A stretch of DNA of 6,195 bases from DATBAT01 sp036271375 (GTDB lineage Bacteria; Acidobacteriota; Terriglobia; Terriglobales; Acidobacteriaceae), in contig DATBAT010000074.1 in the NCBI GenBank assembly GCA_036271375.1, positions 1 to 6,195 on the forward strand. The letters run 5' to 3'. Under the pieces are notes generated by a model. That model had not been told where the DNA came from, did no database searches, and saw nothing but the letters and a program-made list of their open reading frames with translations. Within the stretch, counting starts at the first letter, position 1. Each line of letters opens with the position of its first letter. Shown here in pieces: positions 1 through 4,492 of the stretch. The translations under genes and the position numbers were made by a program.

Positions 1-922
1 TATATCCCAGCATCTCCTGCTGGACCATGCGTGCTGAACTGTCGCCGCTCAACACTCCGCCTTTGCCGGTGGCCTGGTCATAAGCGAATCCGGAATTCAA
101 TTCCGTGATCACGGTGTTGTAGGCGTCGACAAAATCTTTGACAGCCTGAATCGAATCGTCGGTGTTGGGAGTGATGCTAACCGTCGCCTGCGTACCCACC
201 GACGCGCCGGTCAGCGTGAAAGTCACGCCCGGTACGACGCCGCTAACGATGTTGCTGGCGCTGCTGATGGGCACACCGTCGACGGTCAGCGAGGCGTTGC
301 TTCCGGTTACGGCCTTGGTGAATCCCAGAGCAGACGAGTCCGTCACCGTGATGTCGCTGGCGGCGCCTGAGCTTTGTGCCACCAGGGCGAGCCGGGTGCC
401 GTTGGCATCGTTCACTACTGATGCCGAGACACCCAGGTTCAAGCCGTTAACCTTCGCAGCCAGGGTCGCCATGGTGTCGGTACTGTCGACAGTCACGGTG
501 GCTGCGGTGCCGCTACCTACCTGAATCGTGAAACTGCCCGCCGTCAGCGGAGTTGAACTCGACGCGACCGGCACCGCAGTGTAATAAGAAGATGTTTTAG
601 CCAGGGCGCTGACTTCGAGGACGTGCGTGCCCGGAGGTGTGCCGGCAGCCGCCGTGGCGGTAACGATATTGGGATTGCTGGCGCTGGTGGTGACCGATCC
701 GGTAGCGCCACTCTGGTCCTTCAGAGCGTTGAGTTTTGACCACACGGCGGAAAGATCGGTGTTGAGCTGGTTCAGTGCCGTGACTTGGGTCTGGATCGCA
801 TCCTGCTGGTTTTGCCAGTTGGTTTCCGGTGCGCGCGCCGCGGTGACGAGCTGGCTGACGGTGGTGGCGACGTCAATTCCTGTACCGGAAAACAGTGTCG
901 TAGTGTCGATGTTCGAACTCAT
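1..922 (-). CDS. fliD: Flagellar filament capping protein FliD (HAP2), N-terminal 307 residues; C-terminus beyond left edge
   Basis: FliD forms the cap at the filament tip that folds and inserts exported flagellin subunits. The reading frame runs without a stop from ATG at 922 to the window edge, so the C-terminal third or so is missing because of the cut, not decay. Residues about 13-68 match the FliD N-terminal domain, with the pattern GIDVATTVSQLVTAARAPE followed by a Gln/Asn/Leu-rich helix predicted to be coiled. Residues about 75-245 are Ser/Thr/Ala/Val-rich beta domain (D2/D3-like). Residues 285-300 carry GKGGVLSGDSSARMV, typical of the start of the FliD C-terminal domain. A weak Shine-Dalgarno AAAGG lies at 931-935 with an 8-nt spacer. 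It lies 93 nt downstream of fliC on the same strand, the usual fliC-fliD order, and probably receives part of its transcription from fliC. It is secreted by the flagellar export apparatus and no Sec signal peptide is seen. Identification is secure; only the C-terminus is unseen. Confidence 0.93.
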   Translation of the reverse strand, partial: MSSNIDTTTLFSGTGIDVATTVSQLVTAARAPETNWQNQQDAIQTQVTALNQLNTDLSAVWSKLNALKDQSGATGSVTTSASNPNIVTATAAAGTPPGTHVLEVSALAKTSSYYTAVPVASSSTPLTAGSFTIQVGSGTAATVTVDSTDTMATLAAKVNGLNLGVSASVVNDANGTRLALVAQSSGAASDITVTDSSALGFTKAVTGSNASLTVDGVPISSASNIVSGVVPGVTFTLTGASVGTQATVSITPNTDDSIQAVKDFVDAYNTVITELNSGFAYDQATGKGGVLSGDSSARMVQQEMLGY

Positions 923-958
923 GGATGCGGCCTTTGTAGCTACTGATGGAGGATTTTT

Positions 959-999
959 AAAACGGAGTTCCCGGTGAGGATGGTGGTCCCCACCGGGAA
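959..999 (-). terminator. Hairpin with short U-run between fliC and fliD (possible partial terminator or mRNA stabiliser)
   Basis: A perfect 9-bp inverted repeat, TTCCCGGTG at 968-976 with CACCGGGAA at 991-999 and a 14-nt loop, begins 17 nt after the fliC stop. In the minus-strand transcript it is followed after 5 nt (CTCCG) by only four U (959-962), then by A. The stem is strong but the U-tract is short and displaced, so incomplete termination or 3'-end protection of the abundant flagellin mRNA is more likely than a full stop. This is inferred from structure only. Confidence 0.45.
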
Positions 1000-1015
1000 G
1001 CTAGAGGTTTGACAA

Positions 1016-1864
1016 CTATTGCAACAGTCTCAGAACCGCCTGCTGCATCTGGTTGGACTGTTGAAGAGCAGCGATACCGGTCTGCTGGAGCACGCTGAAC
1101 TTCGACATGTCGGTCACGGTCTGGCCCATATCCGCAGAGCGGATGCTGTTTTCAGCAGCGGACAGGTTCTGCACCTGGTTGCTGATAACGTTGGACGCGG
1201 ACTGTAAGCGGTTCATGGTGGCGCCGATCGTACCGCGATCCGCGGCAACGTTGGCGATGGCTTTGCTGATGTCCGTCAACGCGGTCTGTGCGTTGCTGGC
1301 AGAGGTCAAGCTGTCTGAGCTCAAGCTGACCGCGGTCAAGCCAGAGCTGAAACCGATCGCGCTCTGTGCCAGGGTTCCCACGGTGATAGCGATCGAGCTG
1401 CTGCCAGCCGAGGTGCCGTCAGAGAGGTACACGCTGGCGGTTGTGCCGCTGAATACTTTGTTGCCGTTGTAGGTGGTGTTGGTGCCGATGCGGTCGACTT
1501 CAGCCTTGATCGCCGTGAACTCGGCGTCAAGAGCAGCCTGCTGCTGCGTGCTGACCGTTCCGTTGGCGGCTTCGGTCGCGATGGTGACAGCGCGGTTCAG
1601 AAGCGTGGTGACCTGCGCCAAGCTGCCATCGGCAACCTGCAACTCGCCCAGACCGTCAGTGGCGTTACGCGCCGACTGCGTCAAAGCGGTTACGTTGGCA
1701 TGCAATCCATCCGCGATAGCCAGGCCGGCTGCGTCATCCGCACCGGAGTTGATACGCGATCCAGAGGATAGCGAAAGAAGAGTCTTCTGCAGCGAAGCGC
1801 CGTTCATTGAAAGCTGGTTCTGCGCCGCCAAGGACGAAATGTTGTTGAGAATGCTGAGTGCCAT
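1016..1864 (-). CDS. fliC: Flagellin, filament subunit
   Basis: This is the filament structural protein, 282 aa, short for a flagellin. The N-terminal D0/D1 region (about 1-140) has the family pattern: LNNISSLAAQNQL, then LLSLSSGSRINSGADDAAGLAI at 29-50, and EVDRIGTNTTYNGNKVFSG near 122-140. A small variable region (about 141-190) is rich in Ser, Thr and Gly. The C-terminal D1/D0 region (about 195-282) has the usual AENSIRSAD and Gln/Leu-rich end. The ATG at 1864 is preceded by AAGGAG (1872-1877) with a 7-nt spacer, an excellent start. The gene is divergent from flbD-motAB and a sigma-28-like promoter candidate lies about 100 nt upstream. At the D1 position where enterobacterial flagellins have a QRVRELAVQ-like segment, this protein has LNRAVTIATEA: the Arg (R91) is kept but the following residues differ. 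Export is by the flagellar type III apparatus. The family call is certain. Confidence 0.97.
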   Translation of the reverse strand: MALSILNNISSLAAQNQLSMNGASLQKTLLSLSSGSRINSGADDAAGLAIADGLHANVTALTQSARNATDGLGELQVADGSLAQVTTLLNRAVTIATEAANGTVSTQQQAALDAEFTAIKAEVDRIGTNTTYNGNKVFSGTTASVYLSDGTSAGSSSIAITVGTLAQSAIGFSSGLTAVSLSSDSLTSASNAQTALTDISKAIANVAADRGTIGATMNRLQSASNVISNQVQNLSAAENSIRSADMGQTVTDMSKFSVLQQTGIAALQQSNQMQQAVLRLLQ

Positions 1865-1962
1865 TGTGTTGCTCCTTTTAGATTTCGATCGACCTATGCC
1901 GGCGCCGCTTGGTCTTGCTGCTCCCTTACGTGTCGTCCCGGTGGCCTTGTGTGACCCGCACT

Positions 1963-1990
1963 TTATCGGTACCTCCCCCCAGCCAAGTTA
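1963..1990 (-). promoter_or_regulatory. Candidate sigma-28 (FliA-type) promoter for fliC
   Basis: On the minus strand, TAACTTGG (1990-1983) is followed by 12 nt and ACCGATAA (1970-1963). The enterobacterial FliA consensus is TAAAGTTT-N11-GCCGATAA, so the -10 matches in 7 of 8 bases and the -35 core in 3 of 4, with the spacer one base long. The spacer contains a G6-A-GG run. Transcription would begin about 90 nt upstream of the fliC ATG. Late flagellar genes such as fliC are classically driven by sigma-28, which supports the call, but consensus rules in this phylum are not shown here. Confidence 0.45.
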
Positions 1991-2046
1991 ATTTCCTGAT
2001 GTGACCCTCGTAATGGCCAGTAACCTTTTCGGGAGCTGGGAAATCG

Positions 2047-2075
2047 TTGAAAATACGTGCGCAGACCTCTAAAAA
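2047..2075 (+). promoter_or_regulatory. Candidate housekeeping (sigma-70-type) promoter for flbD-motA-motB
   Basis: TTGAAA (2047-2052) and TAAAAA (2070-2075) are separated by exactly 17 nt, matching TTGACA/TATAAT in 5 and 4 of 6 positions. It points toward flbD. The resulting leader would be about 200 nt and would contain the composite palindrome at 2159-2255. The 26 nt between that palindrome and the flbD start are too short for a full promoter, so an upstream promoter is expected. A chance match is possible. Confidence 0.35.
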
Positions 2076-2158
2076 GCAGTTTGCCGTTCACACGCCGCTT
2101 TTTGGCCGTCATTACCTTCAGGCCATCGAGGCTAAAGTTGCCGCGAAACTGAGGGTTG

Positions 2159-2255
2159 GCGTAGCGGCAGGTGTCCTCACCTGCCCAGCTGGAACGATGA
2201 AGGAACCAACCGGAGCTGCGCTCCGGATGGCAGGTGAGGACACCTGCCTCTACGC
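2159..2255. repeat. 97-bp composite palindrome: two inverted GTAG-type hairpin units (BIME/REP-like) around a central hairpin
   Basis: Arms 2159-2185 and 2229-2255 are inverted copies with one mismatch in 27. Each arm is itself a hairpin: GGCAGGTG-TCCT-CACCTGCC (2166-2185) and GGCAGGTG-AGGA-CACCTGCC (2229-2248), 8-bp stems with 4-nt loops. GTAG (2161-2164) lies at the outer foot of the left unit and its complement CTAC (2250-2253) at the foot of the right unit. Between them is a third hairpin, CCGGAGC-TGC-GCTCCGG (2210-2226). A GTAG foot plus hairpin is the signature of REP elements mobilised by RAYT (TnpA-REP) transposases, and two inverted REPs form a BIME. The structure is seen directly; membership in a dispersed genomic family is inferred from similar hairpins at 4153 and 5861. 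It ends 26 nt before flbD. Confidence 0.8.
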
Positions 2256-2281
2256 AACAACGATTTGCCCTGGGGGAATGA

Positions 2282-2548
2282 GTGATCCAACTGACCCGAC
2301 TGAATGACCAACCGCTGGTGGTCAATTCCGACCTGATAAAACTGGTCGAGAATGCACACGACACCGTGCTGACATTGATTAGTGGCGAAAAGATCGTGGT
2401 TCGCGAGCGGGTAGAAGAGGTGATCGACCGGATCATCCAGTTCCGGCGCTCCGTCCTAACGGGGATGCCCCTGGCTGGAGCCAACCTGGCGGCTTTGAGC
2501 CCGCAAATTGAAGACGGCAAGCCTATGGGAGGAACGTCTCGTGGATAA
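2282..2548 (+). CDS. flbD: FlbD-family flagellar protein (SwrD-like)
   Basis: This small 88-aa protein starts with GTG at 2282. The first 60 residues follow the FlbD pattern: MIQLTRLNDQPLVVNSDLIK, then a segment ending in SGEKIVVRE and the helix VEEVIDRIIQF. The family is normally about 60-70 aa, so the last 28 residues (GMPLAGANLAALSPQIEDGK and on) are an extension without recognised features. The Bacillus homologue SwrD boosts flagellar motor power, and in spirochaetes flbD directly precedes motA and motB as here; the biochemical role is not well known. A G-rich Shine-Dalgarno GGGGG (2272-2276) lies 5 nt before the GTG. An overlapping ATG at 2278 is in another frame and gives no FlbD. The TAA stop overlaps the motA start by 8 nt, indicating translational coupling. 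The gene product is probably cytoplasmic, with no signal or membrane segment seen. Confidence 0.9.
   Translation: MIQLTRLNDQPLVVNSDLIKLVENAHDTVLTLISGEKIVVRERVEEVIDRIIQFRRSVLTGMPLAGANLAALSPQIEDGKPMGGTSRG
2527..2533 (+). promoter_or_regulatory. Ribosome binding site that fixes the motA start at GTG 2541
   Basis: GGGAGGA lies inside the end of flbD with a 7-nt spacer to GTG at 2541. The longer frame would begin with TTG at 2508, but it has no such signal and would add 11 residues before the usual MotA N-terminus. Confidence 0.75.
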
Positions 2549-3317
2549 AAGTACCTTCATCGGCATATTTCTCGCCGTGGCGGGCATTATCGCCGGACTC
2601 ATCCTCGAAGGCGGAAAAATCGGCCAGATCGTGCAGCCGACGGCGGCCATGATTGTCTTCGGCGGGACTTTGGGTGCTGTCATGGTGCAATTTCCCATGG
2701 GAATAGTGATGCAGGCGTTCAAACGCTTCGCCAACGTCTTCTTTTCCCGGACATCCAATCCCGAGGGGTTGGTAAAGGAGCTGGTCGGCTACGCCAATGA
2801 GGCCCGGAAGAACGGAATCGTTTCGCTAGACTCCAAGCTTAATAAGATAAGCGATCCATTTCTTAAGAAATCTCTAATGTTGGCGGTCGACGGTACCGAG
2901 CCCCAGGAACTTCGCAAGATGATGGACCTGGAACTCGACAATCGCGCCGAATACGAAGAGAAAATTCCGCAAGTCTTTGAATCGGCAGGGGGATTCGCGC
3001 CGACCATCGGCATTATTGGCGCGGTTTTAGGCCTGATTCAGGTCATGCAACATCTTGAAAACATTGATGAAGTGGGCAAGGGAATTGCCGTGGCCTTCGT
3101 TGCGACCATTTATGGGGTGGGGTCGGCCAATCTTCTATTTCTGCCCTCGGCCGGCAAGATGAAGATAAGGATCCGCGAAGAGCAGATTCTGCGGGAAATG
3201 GCGGTGGAGGGTGTGGTTTCGATCCTCGAAGGGATGAACCCGCGCATGCTCGAAACCCGCCTCTTGGGGTTCCTCTCTGAAAGCGGTACCGCGCAAAAGC
3301 AGGTCAGTCCGGCATGA
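2541..3317 (+). CDS. motA: Flagellar motor stator protein MotA (proton channel)
   Basis: MotA forms, with MotB, the inner-membrane proton channel that drives flagellar rotation; its cytoplasmic loop pushes on FliG. From GTG at 2541 it is 258 aa, about the usual size for this MotA branch. Four membrane segments are visible: about 5-22, 34-52, 150-170 and 182-202. Between segments 2 and 3 lies the large charged cytoplasmic loop (about 60-148), including EPQELRKMMDLELDNRAEYEE at 120-140, the region holding the Arg/Glu that contact FliG in studied homologues. The proton-path prolines appear as P154 in GGFAPTIGIIGAVLGLI and P202 in ANLLFLPSAGK. The C-terminal tail (203-258) is cytoplasmic. It overlaps flbD by 8 nt and shares ATGA (3314-3317) with motB, so the three genes are probably one transcript. 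Whether the ion is H+ or Na+ cannot be decided firmly. Confidence 0.96.
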   Translation: MDKSTFIGIFLAVAGIIAGLILEGGKIGQIVQPTAAMIVFGGTLGAVMVQFPMGIVMQAFKRFANVFFSRTSNPEGLVKELVGYANEARKNGIVSLDSKLNKISDPFLKKSLMLAVDGTEPQELRKMMDLELDNRAEYEEKIPQVFESAGGFAPTIGIIGAVLGLIQVMQHLENIDEVGKGIAVAFVATIYGVGSANLLFLPSAGKMKIRIREEQILREMAVEGVVSILEGMNPRMLETRLLGFLSESGTAQKQVSPA

Positions 3318-4138
3318 GCCGTCGCAAGAAGCATAAAGAGCATGTGAACCATGAACGCTGGCTGGTCTCCTACGCCGACTTCATCACACTGCTCTTTGCC
3401 TTCTTCGTAGTCCTCTACGCCACCACACACGTCGACAATAAAAAAGTTTCGCAGGTTTCAGCTGCTATCCAGGGAGGCTTCCAGCAGATGGGAGCGTTCT
3501 CGGGCACCGGCAGCGGGACCGGCGCGCCCGACAATGGCACCATGCCCAAGGTCGCAAAGCTGGTCAACGATCTTTCGAAAGGCCCGGTGCATGGCGAGCC
3601 GCGCTTGCCTCTGTCGCAAGTTAAAAAAGATCTGGAGAAGTCGCTAGGAGACGAGATCCGCAAGCACCAGGTCGAGATGCGGGTCGTGCCTGACGGCTTA
3701 GTCGTAAGCCTGCGCGAAGTCGGATTCTTCCGTACCGGCGAAGCGCAACTATTGCCCGAGGCTGAGCCAGTGCTTGCTCACATCGCGAAGGTCCTCTCCG
3801 AAGGCGGATTCCAAATCCGCGTCGAAGGTCACACCGACGACATTCCGATTCATAACCAACACTACGACTCCAACTGGGAGCTCTCCACCGCGCGCGCGAC
3901 GGAAGTTGTCCTGATGATGGTACGCAAATGCGGCTTCGAGCCCGATCACCTCTCGGTTGCTGGATACGCGCAGTACCGGCCGGTGGAAAGCAATGGTACC
4001 GACGAAGGCCGCCGCAGAAATCGCCGGGTGGATTTAGTCATCGTGTCGCTTCCACCCGCCGCCGAACCGCAGACGCAAGTGGCGGAAGCTCCGCGCCCAC
4101 ATGTGGTGCCTGCGGTAGCCAAGAGCCGCTCACGATAA
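3314..4138 (+). CDS. motB: Flagellar motor stator protein MotB (peptidoglycan anchor)
   Basis: MotB is the stator partner of MotA: one transmembrane helix carries the proton-binding Asp and a periplasmic OmpA-like domain anchors the stator to peptidoglycan. The 274-aa product has a basic N-terminus (MSRRKKHKEH), then the motif WLVSYADFITLLFAFFVVLY at 16-35 with the essential Asp as D22. Residues about 42-60 are the plug region after the membrane, and 62-75 are Gly/Thr-rich. The OmpA/MotB domain spans about 135-245, with EGHTDDIPI (171-179), NWELSTARA (187-195) and RRRNRRVDLVI (233-243), typical of peptidoglycan binding. The last 28 residues are Pro/Ala-rich and poorly conserved. The start ATG overlaps the motA stop as ATGA and has only a weak Shine-Dalgarno, so translation probably depends on coupling. 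The stop is followed 14 nt later by a GTAG hairpin repeat, which may shape the mRNA 3' end. Confidence 0.96.
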   Translation: MSRRKKHKEHVNHERWLVSYADFITLLFAFFVVLYATTHVDNKKVSQVSAAIQGGFQQMGAFSGTGSGTGAPDNGTMPKVAKLVNDLSKGPVHGEPRLPLSQVKKDLEKSLGDEIRKHQVEMRVVPDGLVVSLREVGFFRTGEAQLLPEAEPVLAHIAKVLSEGGFQIRVEGHTDDIPIHNQHYDSNWELSTARATEVVLMMVRKCGFEPDHLSVAGYAQYRPVESNGTDEGRRRNRRVDLVIVSLPPAAEPQTQVAEAPRPHVVPAVAKSRSR

Positions 4139-4152
4139 ATTGTTCCCGCAAT

Positions 4153-4176
4153 GTAGGGCGGGCACTCCTGCCCGCC
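4153..4176 (+). repeat. GTAG-type hairpin repeat (REP-like), copy after motB
   Basis: GTAG (4153-4156) is directly followed by a perfect 8-bp stem GGCGGGCA / TGCCCGCC around the loop CTCC. It shares the GTAG foot, 8-bp stem and CTCC loop with the copy at 5861, and four stem base pairs differ between them, as expected for a structure maintained by pairing. It begins 14 nt after the motB stop and could also act as an mRNA 3' stabiliser; there is no U-tract, so it is not an intrinsic terminator. Confidence 0.72.
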
Positions 4177-4287
4177 AAGCGGATGGCAAGGACGCCGCGG
4201 TTCGTTTGCCGGGAGCAGCCGTTAACCATCCATCTTCCCCTCAGCGCAAAAACCCCGCATTCGTATTGCTGATCACGGCGTGAACCG

Positions 4288-4419
4288 CTACGCTAGTTTT
4301 TTCGTGTACTCGTCCGCAAGCGTCTCAAGCTCGACGTAATCACTCTGCGAGTCGACGTGGTTCGGAGGGACCATGGCTCTTAATCTGACTTGCCCCACTC
4401 GGCCCACGCTTCCGGCCAT
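4288..4419 (-). CDS. Doubtful small ORF, 43 aa, or remnant of an older gene
   Basis: On the minus strand an ATG at 4419 opens 43 codons ending with TAG at 4288-4290. The product has a basic N-terminal part (GRVGQVRLRA, residues 6-15) and a charged, helix-prone C-terminal half (YVELETLADEYTKKLA, residues 28-43). Codons in the second half are mostly G/C-ending, as in the neighbouring genes. Against it: no good Shine-Dalgarno before 4419 or before the internal ATG at 4374, small size, and no recognised family. It could be a real small protein, the tail of a decayed gene, or chance. No function is proposed. Confidence 0.25.
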   Translation of the reverse strand: MAGSVGRVGQVRLRAMVPPNHVDSQSDYVELETLADEYTKKLA

Positions 4420-4492
4420 GATTGCTCAGTACGCTTTGTCCCCGCTGATGATCGATTCGAAAGGAAATTCAATTGAACATCCTGGTGGTTGA
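4373..4492 (+). CDS. Doubtful 39-aa upstream ORF overlapping the start of the sigma-54 activator gene
   Basis: ATG at 4373 follows GGAGG (4364-4368) by 4 nt, and the frame ends with TGA at 4490-4492, 20 nt inside the activator gene. The product (starting MALNLTCPTRPTLPAMIAQY) resembles no family I know. If translated, it could couple translation to the TTG start of the activator, like a leader peptide. It overlaps the minus-strand ORF at 4288-4419, so probably at most one of the two is real. The Shine-Dalgarno is the only positive signal. Confidence 0.2.
   Translation: MALNLTCPTRPTLPAMIAQYALSPLMIDSKGNSIEHPGG
4461..4465 (+). promoter_or_regulatory. Ribosome binding site that fixes the TTG start at 4473
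   Basis: AAGGA sits 7 nt before TTG 4473. An in-frame TGA at 4449-4451 and the lack of any ATG or GTG between it and 4473 leave TTG as the only start that gives a full receiver domain. Confidence 0.8.

Larger units (their letters stand above)
4139..4472. other. Intergenic region between motB and the sigma-54 activator gene
   Basis: No confident gene is seen in these 334 bp. It holds a GTAG hairpin repeat (4153-4176), a T6 run at 4297-4302 without a good stem before it, a 7-bp direct repeat TCGACGT at 4331-4337 and 4352-4358, two mutually overlapping doubtful small ORFs (minus 4288-4419; plus 4373-4492) and the ribosome binding site of the next gene (4461-4465). No sigma-54 promoter (GG-N10-GC core) or clear sigma-70 promoter was found, so how the activator is transcribed is unclear. 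Confidence 0.7.

Noticed and set aside
162..977. Open frames on the plus strand opposite fliD
   Set aside because: Antisense shadows of fliD, which has a recognisable FliD N-terminal domain on the minus strand.
2071..2103. AAAAAGC ... GCTTTTT inverted repeat as a bidirectional terminator
   Set aside because: Only 7 bp, mostly A-T, with a 19-nt loop and no gene ending nearby. It also overlaps the -10 of the promoter candidate.
2047..2307. 86-codon open frame on the plus strand before flbD
   Set aside because: About a third of it is the palindromic repeat, the end overlaps the flbD start, and no Shine-Dalgarno precedes it.
1963..2520. 185-codon open frame on the minus strand across the fliC-flbD gap
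   Set aside because: It runs antisense through flbD and the composite palindrome, has no ribosome binding site, and part of its product is just translated repeat. Arg/Ser-rich composition fits an antisense shadow.
2508..2540. Upstream TTG start for motA
   Set aside because: No Shine-Dalgarno before 2508, whereas GTG 2541 has GGGAGGA at an ideal distance and gives the standard MotA N-terminus.
4266..4302. T6 run after motB as an intrinsic terminator
   Set aside because: No stem longer than about 4 bp lies immediately before the T-run.
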